A stretch of DNA of 64,000 nucleotides from Pseudorhodoferax sp. Leaf274 (GTDB lineage: Bacteria; Pseudomonadota; Gammaproteobacteria; Burkholderiales; Burkholderiaceae_C), in NCBI RefSeq assembly GCF_001422445.1, contig NZ_LMNA01000012.1, forward strand, positions 457,044 through 521,043, read 5' to 3'. This document shows positions 9,174 through 17,093 of this stretch, piece by piece. Within the stretch, counting starts at the first letter, position 1; each line of letters begins with the position of its first letter. A program made the position numbers and the translations under genes. A model generated the notes under the pieces. It worked only from the letters and a program-made list of their open reading frames with translations. It made no database searches and had not been told where the DNA came from.

Positions 9174-9575
9174 ATGGCTTATTCGGACAAGGTCGTAGAC
9201 CACTACGAGAACCCTCGCAACGTCGGCTCCTTCGACAAGGGCGACGATTCCATCGGCACCGGCATGGTCGGCGCGCCAGCCTGTGGCGACGTGATGAAGC
9301 TGCAGATCAAGGTGAACGCGCAGACCGGCGTGATCGAGGATGCGCGCTTCAAGACCTATGGCTGTGGCTCGGCCATTGCCTCGTCCTCGCTCGTGACCGA
9401 GTGGGTCAAGGGCAAGACGCTGGACGAGGCCGCTGCGCTGAAGAACAGCCAGATCGCCGAAGAGCTCGCGCTGCCGCCGGTCAAGATCCACTGTTCCATC
9501 CTGGCCGAGGACGCCATCAAGGCGGCCGTGGACGACTACCGCAAGAAGCGGACGGGCGACAACACGGTGCATTGA
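9174..9575 (+). CDS. iscU: Fe-S cluster scaffold protein IscU
   Basis: This is the 133-aa scaffold on which [2Fe-2S] and [4Fe-4S] clusters are built. The ligands are all present: C37 in [10 protein letters not shown] with D39, C64 in [12 protein letters not shown], and H106/C107 in [15 protein letters not shown]. The LPPVK motif recognised by HscA lies at about residues 100-104. The stop is separated by one base from the ATG of iscA, so translation is probably coupled. Confidence 0.98.
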   Translation: MAYSDKVVDHYENPRNVGSFDKGDDSIGTGMVGAPACGDVMKLQIKVNAQTGVIEDARFKTYGCGSAIASSSLVTEWVKGKTLDEAAALKNSQIAEELALPPVKIHCSILAEDAIKAAVDDYRKKRTGDNTVH

Positions 9576-9576
9576 G

Positions 9577-9900
9577 ATGGCGGTGACACTGACCGAGGCG
9601 GCCGCCCGCCATGTGAACCGCTACCTCGCCAAGCGCGGCAGGGGCGTCGGTGTGCGCCTGGGCGTCAAGACCACGGGTTGCTCGGGCCTGGCTTACAAGC
9701 TCGAATATGTGGACGAGGCTGCGCCGGAAGACCTGGTATTCGAGGAGCATGGCATCAAGGTGCTCATCGATCCCAAGAGCCTGGCTTACCTGGACGGCAC
9801 CAAGCTCGACTTCGTGCGCGAAGGGCTGAACGAGGGCTTCCGTTTCGAGAACCCCAACGAGCGCGACAAATGCGGTTGCGGTGAGAGCTTCCGCGTCTGA
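9577..9900 (+). CDS. iscA: A-type Fe-S carrier protein IscA
   Basis: This 107-aa A-type carrier receives clusters from IscU and passes them to target apoproteins. The three conserved cysteines are C35 ([13 protein letters not shown]) and C99/C101 in the tail [10 protein letters not shown]. Length and N-terminus ([13 protein letters not shown]) are normal for the family. The gene is followed within 20 nt by an intrinsic terminator that separates it from hscB. Confidence 0.97.
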   Translation: MAVTLTEAAARHVNRYLAKRGRGVGVRLGVKTTGCSGLAYKLEYVDEAAPEDLVFEEHGIKVLIDPKSLAYLDGTKLDFVREGLNEGFRFENPNERDKCGCGESFRV

Positions 9901-9919
9901 GTCTGTTTTCCATCCCGGC

Positions 9920-9954
9920 AACCGCCATGGCGCACTGCGTGATGGCGGTTTTTT
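9920..9954 (+). terminator. Intrinsic terminator or attenuator between iscA and hscB
   Basis: AACCGCCAT (9920-9928) pairs perfectly with ATGGCGGTT (9942-9950) across a 13-nt loop and ends in a run of six T (9949-9954). It lies inside the otherwise continuous isc operon, between the core genes iscRSUA and the chaperone genes hscBA-fdx. It should reduce, though perhaps not abolish, read-through. No separate promoter for hscB is obvious in the 32 nt to its ATG. Confidence 0.8.
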
Positions 9955-9985
9955 CTTGGGGGCGCCGCTGACGCGCATTGCGACC

Positions 9986-10531
9986 ATGAACCTGCAGTCC
10001 ACCGATTTCGAACTGTTCGACGTGCCGGCCCGTTTCGCGCAGGACCACGCTGCCTTGCAGCGGCGCTGGAAGGCCTTGCAGCGGGAGGCGCACCCCGACC
10101 GCTTCAGCGCCCAGGGCGCGGCGGCGCAGCGCGTCGCCATGCAGTGGTCGGTGCGCATCAACGAGGCCTGGCAGCGCCTGCGCGATCCGCTGCGCCGTGC
10201 GGCCTATCTCTGCGAACTCCATGGCGCGCCCGTCGACGTGCACGGCAACACCAAGATGCCGCCGGCCTTCCTCATGCAGCAGATGGAGTGGCACGAGCAG
10301 CTCGACGACGCGCGCATGCCGCAGGACTTCGATGCGCTGGACCAGGAACTGGCCGCGACGCATGCCGCGGGCCTGGCGCGTTGCGCGCGCCTGCTGGACG
10401 AGGAGCGCGACTTTGCCGCGGCAGCGGCCGAGGTGCGCGCGCTCATGTTCGTCGAGCGCCTGCAGGCCGGCGTTGGCGACAAGCGCGATGCCAGTGCAAC
10501 CGAAGGGGGCGCTGCTTCCGGAGGACAATGA
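9986..10531 (+). CDS. hscB: Fe-S cluster assembly co-chaperone HscB
   Basis: This 181-aa J-domain protein brings holo-IscU to HscA and stimulates its ATPase. The J domain spans roughly residues 5-75 and contains HPDRF, the HPD signature. A C-terminal three-helix domain that contacts IscU follows ([14 protein letters not shown]). ATG 9986 is chosen because FELFDVP homology starts just after it; the open frame runs further upstream across the terminator. The stop lies 4 nt before hscA. Confidence 0.95.
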   Translation: MNLQSTDFELFDVPARFAQDHAALQRRWKALQREAHPDRFSAQGAAAQRVAMQWSVRINEAWQRLRDPLRRAAYLCELHGAPVDVHGNTKMPPAFLMQQMEWHEQLDDARMPQDFDALDQELAATHAAGLARCARLLDEERDFAAAAAEVRALMFVERLQAGVGDKRDASATEGGAASGGQ

Positions 10532-10535
10532 AACC

Positions 10536-12407
10536 ATGGCGCTTCTCCAGATTTCCGAACCCGGCTTCTCGCCCGATCCCCACCAGCGCCGCATCGCAGT
10601 CGGCATCGACCTGGGCACCACGCATTCGCTCGTGGCCGCCGTGCGCAACGGCGTGGCCGAGTGTCTGCCCGACGCGCAGGGCCGCGTGATCCTGCCCTCG
10701 GTCGTGCGCTACCTCGCACCATCGGCCGGTGGTTCCGGCCGGCAGATCGGCCACGAGGCCTTGGCCGCCCAGACCACCGACCCCGAGAACACCATTGCGT
10801 CGGTCAAGCGGCTCATGGGCCGCGGCCCGGCCGACGTGGCGGCTGCCGAACTGCCCTACCGCCTCGTGGCCACCGAGGGTGCCGGCATGCTGCGCATCGA
10901 GACCGCGGCCGGCCCCAAGACGCCGGTGGAGATCAGCGCAGAGATCCTGGCCACGCTGCGTTTCCGTGCCGAGGACAGCTTTGCCGACGACCTGCACGGT
11001 GCCGTGATCACGGTGCCCGCCTACTTCGACGATGCCCAGCGCCAAGCCACCAAGGACGCGGCCCAACTGGCCGGCCTCCATGTGCTGCGCCTGATCAACG
11101 AGCCGACCGCCGCCGCCATCGCCTACGGCCTGGACAACGCATCCGAAGGCATCTACGCCGTGTACGACCTGGGTGGCGGCACCTTCGACATCTCCATCCT
11201 GCGCCTGTCGCGCGGCGTGTTCGAGGTCGTTGCGGCTGGCGGCGATTCCGCGCTCGGCGGCGACGACTACGACCACGCGCTGGCCGGCTGGGCACAGCAG
11301 GCCAGCGGCCTGCAGGCCGAGGGCGCGCAGCAGCAGGTGGCGTTGCGTCGCGCCGCGCGCGCGGCCAAGGAGCGACTCACGGACGACGACCGAGCCGCCC
11401 TGCGCGTTCAGCTGGGCGACACCGAGCTGGCCGTGGACGTGGCCCGTGCCGACTTCGAAGCCAGCACCGCCGCCCTCACGGCGCGCACCATGGCCGCTGT
11501 GCGCAAGGCGCTGCGCGACGCCAAGCTGACACCTGCCGACGTGCAGGGCACGGTGCTGGTCGGCGGCGCCACGCGCATGCCGCAGGTGCGCCGCGCGGTC
11601 GAGGCCTTCTTCGGCAAGCCGCCGCTGACCAACCTGAACCCCGACGAGGTCGTCGCGCTCGGCGCGGCCATCCAGGCCGACCAACTGGCCGGCAACAGCG
11701 GCGCGGCCGATCTGCTGCTGCTGGACGTGATCCCGCTGTCGCTGGGCATCGAGACCATGGGTGGGCTGGTCGAGCGCATCGTGCCGCGCAACCAGACCAT
11801 CCCGACCGCGATGGCGCAGGATTTCACGACCTACCAGGACGGCCAGACCGCGCTGGCGCTGCACGTGGTGCAGGGCGAGCGCGACCTCGTGGCCGACTGC
11901 CGCAGCCTGGCGCGCTTCGTGTTGCGCGGCATACCGCCGATGGCGGCCGGCGCGGCGCGCATCCGCGTCACGTTCACTGTGGATGCCGATGGCCTGCTGA
12001 CCGTCAGCGCGCGCGAGCAAGGCAGTGGGGTGGAGGCCAGCGTGGACGTGAAGCCGTCCTACGGCCTCAGCGACGACGAGATCGCCCGCATGCTGCAGGA
12101 CAGCTTCAGCACCGCCGGCCAGGACATGCAGGCCCGGGCGCTGGTCGAGGCGCGTGTCGAGCTCGACCGCATGCTGCTGGCCACGCGCAGCGCGCTGGAT
12201 GCCGACGGCGACCTGCTGCCGGCGCCTGAGCGCGCCGCCATCGACGCCCTGGTCGCCAGCGCTGAGCAGGCGCGCGCCGCCGACCAGCTGCAGCCCATGA
12301 CCGCCGCCACCGAAGGCTTGGCAAAGGGCACGGAGGCCTTCGCCGCCCTGCGCATGAACGCCGGTATCCGCAACGCCCTGTCCGGCAAGAACATCGAGTC
12401 CGTCTGA
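10536..12407 (+). CDS. hscA: Fe-S protein assembly chaperone HscA (Hsp70 family)
   Basis: This 623-aa specialised Hsp70 releases clusters from IscU in an ATP-dependent cycle. The nucleotide domain has [25 protein letters not shown] and [10 protein letters not shown]. The substrate domain begins near [14 protein letters not shown]. The long C-terminal acidic tail and EEVD end of DnaK are missing, as expected for HscA. It starts at ATG 10536 with a GGAGG about 11 nt upstream. Spacing is 4 nt from hscB and 5 nt to fdx. Confidence 0.97.
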   Translation: MALLQISEPGFSPDPHQRRIAVGIDLGTTHSLVAAVRNGVAECLPDAQGRVILPSVVRYLAPSAGGSGRQIGHEALAAQTTDPENTIASVKRLMGRGPADVAAAELPYRLVATEGAGMLRIETAAGPKTPVEISAEILATLRFRAEDSFADDLHGAVITVPAYFDDAQRQATKDAAQLAGLHVLRLINEPTAAAIAYGLDNASEGIYAVYDLGGGTFDISILRLSRGVFEVVAAGGDSALGGDDYDHALAGWAQQASGLQAEGAQQQVALRRAARAAKERLTDDDRAALRVQLGDTELAVDVARADFEASTAALTARTMAAVRKALRDAKLTPADVQGTVLVGGATRMPQVRRAVEAFFGKPPLTNLNPDEVVALGAAIQADQLAGNSGAADLLLLDVIPLSLGIETMGGLVERIVPRNQTIPTAMAQDFTTYQDGQTALALHVVQGERDLVADCRSLARFVLRGIPPMAAGAARIRVTFTVDADGLLTVSAREQGSGVEASVDVKPSYGLSDDEIARMLQDSFSTAGQDMQARALVEARVELDRMLLATRSALDADGDLLPAPERAAIDALVASAEQARAADQLQPMTAATEGLAKGTEAFAALRMNAGIRNALSGKNIESV

Positions 12408-12412
12408 TCCCC

Positions 12413-12751
12413 ATGCCCGTCATCAAGGTCCTGCCCCATCCCGAATTCTGTCCCGCCGGCGCCGAGCTGCGCGCCGCGCCTGGCACCAGCGTCTGCGAGG
12501 CCCTGCTCGACAACGGCATCGCCATCGAGCATGCCTGCGACATGAGCTGCGCTTGCACCACCTGCCACGTGATCGTGCGCCAGGGCTTCAACACGCTGGA
12601 AGATCCGGAAGAAGAGGAAGAAGACCTGCTGGACAAGGCCTGGGGCCTGGAGCCGCAGTCGCGCCTGTCGTGCCAGGTCATGCTGGGCAAGGACGACCTG
12701 ACGGTGGAGATTCCCAAGTACACGATCAACCACGCGCGCGAGAACCACTGA
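12413..12751 (+). CDS. fdx: [2Fe-2S] ferredoxin, ISC system
   Basis: This 112-aa adrenodoxin-type ferredoxin supplies electrons for cluster assembly. Cluster cysteines are in EHACDMSCACTTCHV, with the distal one in SRLSCQVML. The acidic DPEEEEEDLLDKA helix is the surface used to contact IscS and IscU in homologues. No iscX follows. The TGA stop shares its last A with the ATG of the exonuclease gene. Confidence 0.96.
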   Translation: MPVIKVLPHPEFCPAGAELRAAPGTSVCEALLDNGIAIEHACDMSCACTTCHVIVRQGFNTLEDPEEEEEDLLDKAWGLEPQSRLSCQVMLGKDDLTVEIPKYTINHARENH

Positions 12752-13470
12752 TGCGCCAGATCGTCCTCGACACCGAAACCACGGGCCTGTCGGCCGCCAC
12801 GGGCGACCGCATCATCGAGATCGGCTGCGTGGAGCTGCTGAACCGCAAGCTCACGGGCAACAACAAGCACTTCTACCTGAACCCCGAGCGCGACAGCCAC
12901 GAGGACGCGCTCAAGGTGCACGGCATCAGCAACGAGTTCCTGCGCGACAAGCCCAAGTTCGCCGAGGTCGTCGACGAGCTGCTGGACTACCTGCAGGGCG
13001 CCGAGATCATCATCCACAACGCGCCGTTCGATGTGGGCTTCCTGAACAAGGAACTCGACCTGCTGGGCCGCGGTCCGATCGGCGGCGTCGTCGACAACGT
13101 GGTCGATTCGCTGGTGATGGCCAAGGAGATGTTCCCGGGCAAGCGCAACTCGCTCGACGCGCTGTGCGGCCGCCTGGAGGTCGACAACTCGGGCCGCACG
13201 CTGCACGGCGCCTTGCTCGACGCCGAACTGCTGGCCGACGTCTACATCAACATGACGCGCGGCCAGGACGCGCTCTTGATCGAGGTCGAGACGACCGACG
13301 AGGCCGTCACCACCAGCGAGGTGCCGCGCATCGACCTGTCCAGCATCGTGCTGCAGGTGCTGGTCGCGAGCGAAGAAGAGCTTGCGGCGCACGAAGCCGT
13401 GCTCGCGCAACTCGACAAGTCGACCGGCGGAAAAACAATCTGGCGGACGCACGAAAAATCTATGGCATAA
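12751..13470 (+). CDS. dnaQ: DnaQ-type 3'-5' exonuclease, DNA polymerase III epsilon subunit
   Basis: This 239-aa DEDD-superfamily exonuclease is close in length to E. coli DnaQ (243 aa), the proofreading subunit. Exo I is LDTETTGL, Exo II is HNAPFDVGFLNKEL and Exo III is TLHGALLDAELLADVY, an Exo-III-epsilon HxAxxD arrangement. The weakly conserved C-terminus would hold the polymerase-binding segment. Its ATG overlaps the fdx stop (TGATG), so it is translated as the last gene of the isc transcript. The stop TAA is embedded in CATAAT (13466-13471), a possible -10 box for tRNA-Val. Confidence 0.93.
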   Translation: MRQIVLDTETTGLSAATGDRIIEIGCVELLNRKLTGNNKHFYLNPERDSHEDALKVHGISNEFLRDKPKFAEVVDELLDYLQGAEIIIHNAPFDVGFLNKELDLLGRGPIGGVVDNVVDSLVMAKEMFPGKRNSLDALCGRLEVDNSGRTLHGALLDAELLADVYINMTRGQDALLIEVETTDEAVTTSEVPRIDLSSIVLQVLVASEEELAAHEAVLAQLDKSTGGKTIWRTHEKSMA

Positions 13471-13496
13471 TCACAGGCTTTCCTGAACAAGATTCA

Positions 13497-13571
13497 GGGC
13501 GGTTAGCTCAGGGGTAGAGCACTGCCTTCACACGGCAGGGGTCGCAGGTTCGAAGCCTGCACCGCCCACCA
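13497..13571 (+). tRNA. tRNA-Val (CAC)
   Basis: This 75-nt tRNA has acceptor stem GGGCGGT (13497-13503) paired with ACCGCCC (13561-13567), an A discriminator and an encoded CCA. The anticodon arm CTGCC-TTCACAC-GGCAG gives anticodon CAC, reading GUG valine codons. The T arm is GCAGGTTCGAAGCCTGC. CATAAT at 13466-13471 is a likely -10 box. Confidence 0.97.
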
Positions 13572-13575
13572 ATCC

Positions 13576-13610
13576 AAAGCCTCGCAAATCTGTGATTTGC
13601 GGGGCTTTTT
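13576..13610 (+). terminator. Intrinsic terminator after tRNA-Val
   Basis: AAAGCCTCGCAAATC pairs with GATTTGCGGGGCTTT around a TGT loop, a 15-bp stem with one T-G wobble, and runs into TTTTT. It begins 5 nt past the tRNA. Confidence 0.9.
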
Positions 13611-13669
13611 GGTTTTTGCCGGTCCCGTTCTTTGCGGCCCTTTGCCGTTCTTTTCGCTCCTCTTCGCGC

Positions 13670-14137
13670 ATGACCACCGCCCACTCTTCCGCCGCCCCTG
13701 CGATGGCTTCAGCCGCCATCCCTCTGCCATCCATCTTCCACTTCGCCTTCAACGTCGCCGACCTCGACGCGGCGCGCCGCTTCTACGGCGAGGTGCTTGG
13801 CTGTCGAGAAGGCCGCAGCACCGACACCTGGGTCGACTTCGATTTTTTCGGCCACCAGATCTCGCTGCACCTGGGCCAACCGTTTGCCACGGCCGCGACG
13901 GGCCATGTCGGCGACAAGCTGGTGCCCATGCCGCACTTCGGCCTGATCCTGCTGCTGCCCGAGTGGAAGGCCATGGCAGAGCGCTTGCAGGCGGCCGGCA
14001 CCGACTTCGTGCTGGCGCCGCAGGTGCGCTTCGAGAACCAGCCGGGAGAGCAATGGACGATGTTCTTCCGCGACCCGTTCGGCAATCCCATCGAGATCAA
14101 GGGCTTCCGCGACCTGGCTGCCGTGTACGCGAGCTGA
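13670..14137 (+). CDS. VOC family protein (glyoxalase/dioxygenase fold)
   Basis: This 155-aa protein has one vicinal-oxygen-chelate fold. FHFAFNVADLDAARRFYGEVLGC opens the first beta-alpha-beta unit. FRDPFGNPIEIKGF near the end carries the conserved metal-ligand glutamate. HFGLILLLPEWKAM provides a middle histidine. This pattern is common to metal-dependent lyases and dioxygenases of unknown substrate. Length suggests a dimer with two half sites. The start could instead be ATG 13703, where homology begins. It stands alone between tRNA-Val and a convergent c-di-GMP gene. Confidence 0.85.
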   Translation: MTTAHSSAAPAMASAAIPLPSIFHFAFNVADLDAARRFYGEVLGCREGRSTDTWVDFDFFGHQISLHLGQPFATAATGHVGDKLVPMPHFGLILLLPEWKAMAERLQAAGTDFVLAPQVRFENQPGEQWTMFFRDPFGNPIEIKGFRDLAAVYAS

Positions 14138-14253
14138 GCCTGGCGCCGGGCGATGGAGAGCGCCTCGCAGGCGCACGGCCCCGGCGGGAAGTTGGCAACG
14201 GTCGGGGCGGCTTTGCGAGGCCTGCATTGCCGGCGAGGGCAGCCGCCCTGCGA

Positions 14254-16032
14254 TCAGGGCTGCTGCAGGTCGCGCACGAAGGCTTCGAGCTGGGCGGCCG
14301 ACAGCGGCCGGCTGAACAGATAGCCCTGGGCCTCGTCGCAGCCCTGCTGGCGCAGGAAGCGCAGCTGGGCCTCGGTCTCCACCCCTTCGGCGATGGTCTG
14401 CAGGCCCAGGCTGCTGGCCATGTGGATGATGGCCGCGACGATGGCGCGGTCGTCCGCATCGACGCCGATGTCGCGCACAAACGACTGGTCGATCTTGAGC
14501 TTGTCGGCCTGCAAGCGCTTGAGGTAGCTCAGCGACGAGTGGCCGGTGCCGAAGTCATCGATCGACACGCGCACGCCGCGTTGGTGCAGCGCCTGCAGCA
14601 CGGCAATCGCACGCTGCGGGTCTTGCATGGCCGCGCCTTCGGTCAGCTCCAGTTCCAGGTCTCGCGGCGTGAGACCGGCTTCGTGCAGCACGCTGTCGAT
14701 CAGCGCGGGCAGCTCGCTCTGTTGCAGTTGCATGGCCGACAGGTTGACCGCCATGGTCAGGGCCGGCAGGCCGCGGTCGCGCCAGGCCTTGAGCTGGAAG
14801 GCCGCGTTGCGCAGCGCCCATTCGCCGAGCGTGCCGATCAGGCCGCAGGCTTCGGCCAGCGGAATGAACTCCGCCGGGGAGACGTTGCCCAGTTCCGGGT
14901 GGCGCCAGCGCAGCAACGCCTCGACGCCGGTCACCTGGCCACTGCGCAGGTCCACCATGGGCTGGAAGGCCAGCGAGAACTGCTGGCGCTCCAGTGCGCG
15001 GCGCAGCGCGTTCTCCATCGCCAGCGCACGCACCGCCTCGTTCTGCATGGCGGGTGTGAAGAAGCGGTAGACGCTGCCGCCGGTGCGCTTGGCCTGGTGG
15101 ACGGCGGCATCGGCGCGTTGCGTGAGCATGTCGAAGTCTTCCCCATCCTGCGGATATATCGCGATGCCGATGGAAGAGGTGATGCTGAGTTCGCGCTGCG
15201 CGATGTCGTAGACGGGCGCGGTGCGCACCATGAGCTTGTCGGCCACATGGGCTGCGCCGTGCACGTCGGTATCGGGCAGCACGAGCATGAATTCGTCGCC
15301 GCCCACGCGGGCAACCAGGTCACGCTCGCGCACCGCAGAACGCAGGCGCTGCGCCAGCGCAACCAGAAGCTGGTCGCCGACGCGGTGGCCCAGCGAGTCG
15401 TTGACGTACTTGAAGCGGTCCAGGTCCAAATACAGCACGGCCAGCGGCTTGTGGCCGGCCTGCGCCTGCGCGATGGCCTGCGCCGCGTCGCGTGCCAGCA
15501 GCATGCGGTTGGGCAGGTTGGTCAACTCGTCGATGTCGGCCTGGCGCCGGGCGCGCGCGGCGTTCTCGGCATATTGGGCGACCTGTTCCTGCAGTGCTTG
15601 TACCTGTTGCTGCAGTGCGTCGCTGCGGTCCGTGGGCTGGCTGGCCTCGGTCAGCAGCCAGACCGTGCCGGCTTCGGGGCGGCCGGCGTGCAAGGGGCGC
15701 ACCCGCGCGTGGCAGCGCAGCGCGCTGCCGTCCTGGCGCTGCAGCGTCAGCGCTTCCTCGAACACCTGGCCCGCCAGGAGCGCGGCGGCGCAGCGGCGCT
15801 CCACCCCGGCCCACAACGTGTCGTCCGCATGCCATGCGCGCGAGGACAGGCCGAGGAGATCCTGCACCGCGTGCCCCAGCATGCCGGCGAACGTGGCGTT
15901 GCAATACTGGACGCGCAGCTCGTGCAGCCAGGCCACGCCGGCGGGCAGGGCGTCGAGCACAGCGCTCAGCCCGTCTGGCAGTGGCATGGAGGGGGGCTGC
16001 AGGGTGTGTGGCGCGCGTTGCAGGCCGGTCAT
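14254..16032 (-). CDS. PAS-GGDEF-EAL cyclic di-GMP signalling protein
   Basis: This 592-aa protein has no evident membrane segment. A PAS-like sensor covers about residues 20-120, followed by a short coiled coil rich in Gln (about 135-165). The GGDEF domain has DELTNLPNR and an intact RVGGDEFMLVLP, so a diguanylate cyclase is possible. The EAL domain has EALLRWRHPELG, DDFGTGHSSLSYLKRL and EGVETEAQ, consistent with an active c-di-GMP phosphodiesterase. Which activity dominates cannot be told. Its start lies 6 nt from the stop of the PP2C gene, so the two are probably cotranscribed. Confidence 0.93.
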   Translation of the reverse strand: MTGLQRAPHTLQPPSMPLPDGLSAVLDALPAGVAWLHELRVQYCNATFAGMLGHAVQDLLGLSSRAWHADDTLWAGVERRCAAALLAGQVFEEALTLQRQDGSALRCHARVRPLHAGRPEAGTVWLLTEASQPTDRSDALQQQVQALQEQVAQYAENAARARRQADIDELTNLPNRMLLARDAAQAIAQAQAGHKPLAVLYLDLDRFKYVNDSLGHRVGDQLLVALAQRLRSAVRERDLVARVGGDEFMLVLPDTDVHGAAHVADKLMVRTAPVYDIAQRELSITSSIGIAIYPQDGEDFDMLTQRADAAVHQAKRTGGSVYRFFTPAMQNEAVRALAMENALRRALERQQFSLAFQPMVDLRSGQVTGVEALLRWRHPELGNVSPAEFIPLAEACGLIGTLGEWALRNAAFQLKAWRDRGLPALTMAVNLSAMQLQQSELPALIDSVLHEAGLTPRDLELELTEGAAMQDPQRAIAVLQALHQRGVRVSIDDFGTGHSSLSYLKRLQADKLKIDQSFVRDIGVDADDRAIVAAIIHMASSLGLQTIAEGVETEAQLRFLRQQGCDEAQGYLFSRPLSAAQLEAFVRDLQQP

Positions 16033-16038
16033 CGGGGG

Positions 16039-16809
16039 TCAGTCTTCGAGCGGCGAGATACCGACCACCACCAGTGACAGGTTGTCGCCACCGCCGCGCG
16101 AACGCGAGCGCGCCTTCTCCACCAGCAGTTCGGTCGCATCGCGCGGCGACACCGCGGACAGCAAGACGCCGAGTTCGGCGTCGTTGAAGTAGTGCCACAC
16201 CCCATCGCTGCAGGCCAGGATGACGTCGCCGGCCGCGAGCTGCGTGCGGTGCTCGCCCAGTGGCGGGTCTGCCTCGCTGCCCAGGCAGCCGATGAGGATG
16301 TTGGAGTCGGGATGCACACGCGCCTGCTCTTCGCTCAACTCGCCGCGGTCCACCAGCGTCTGCACGTACGAGTGGTCGCGTGTGCGGTGGATCAGGCGGC
16401 CTTGGTGGAAGTGGTAGATGCGCGAGTCGCCGACATGGGCCCACAGGCATTCGCCCTTGGGCAACACGAGGAACGCGGCGATCGTGCTGTGGGGCTCCTG
16501 CTCGGCGGAGATGGCCGTCAGCTTGATGACCATGTGCGCCTGCGCGACCATGCTGCGCAGCAGCGCTGCGCCGTCGTCGCCGACGGGGTCGAAGCGTTCG
16601 AACAGCTGGCGCGCCGTCAGCAGCACCTGGTCGGCCGCTTCGCGCCCGCCGCTGCGGCCGCCCATGCCGTCGGCCACCACGCCGAGCAGGCAACCCTGGG
16701 CGCGCGGGTGCTGCATCAGCACCACCTGGTCTTGCTGGTATTGCCGATCACCTTTGTGGATGCCGGTCGCGGCGCTGATCCGGAATCCTTGGGGGAGCGG
16801 CTGGGGCAT
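16039..16809 (-). CDS. PP2C-family serine/threonine phosphatase
   Basis: This 256-aa cytosolic protein is predicted to remove phosphate from Ser/Thr in an Mn/Mg-dependent way. Motifs are GDRQYQQDQ, VADGMGGRSGGREAAD, AHVGDSRIYHF, CSDGVWHYF and GGGDNLSLVVV; these contain the metal-binding aspartates. No kinase gene lies beside it here, so the substrate is open. The start ATG 16809 (MPQPLPQGFRIS) is preferred to an upstream in-frame codon at 16851 because conservation begins there. It shares a divergent promoter region with the DUF465 gene and precedes the PAS-GGDEF-EAL gene. Confidence 0.93.
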   Translation of the reverse strand: MPQPLPQGFRISAATGIHKGDRQYQQDQVVLMQHPRAQGCLLGVVADGMGGRSGGREAADQVLLTARQLFERFDPVGDDGAALLRSMVAQAHMVIKLTAISAEQEPHSTIAAFLVLPKGECLWAHVGDSRIYHFHQGRLIHRTRDHSYVQTLVDRGELSEEQARVHPDSNILIGCLGSEADPPLGEHRTQLAAGDVILACSDGVWHYFNDAELGVLLSAVSPRDATELLVEKARSRSRGGGDNLSLVVVGISPLED

Positions 16810-16889
16810 CGTGGGGTAGCGGAGGGCGTTGAAACGAGCGCGTATTATCAAACGATCCGGCGCATGTCCCTTGCGCGCCGGCTGTCATC

Positions 16890-17093
16890 TTGTCCGCCAA
16901 TCTCCACTCTCCCGAACGCCAGCTGATCGAGCTGCGCATCGAGCATGCCGACCTCGACGCCCTCGTCGACCGCATGGCCCATGCCACCCCCGTCGACGAG
17001 CTGCTGGTGCAGCGCCTGAAGAAGCGCCGCCTCGCGTTGCGGGACCGCATCGCGCGGCTGGAGTGGCAGCTCGATCCCAAGGAGCCGGCGTGA
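16890..17093 (+). CDS. DUF465 (YdcH-like) small helical protein
   Basis: This 67-aa, strongly helical protein has the DUF465 pattern: EHADLDALVDRMAHATPVDE then LQRLKKRRLALRDRIARLEWQL in shape and spacing. Family members form short coiled-coil dimers and have no fixed function. The start is TTG at 16890, as no ATG or GTG is in frame. Its TGA stop overlaps the GTG start of the helicase (GTGA), which indicates translational coupling. Confidence 0.75.
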   Translation: MSANLHSPERQLIELRIEHADLDALVDRMAHATPVDELLVQRLKKRRLALRDRIARLEWQLDPKEPA

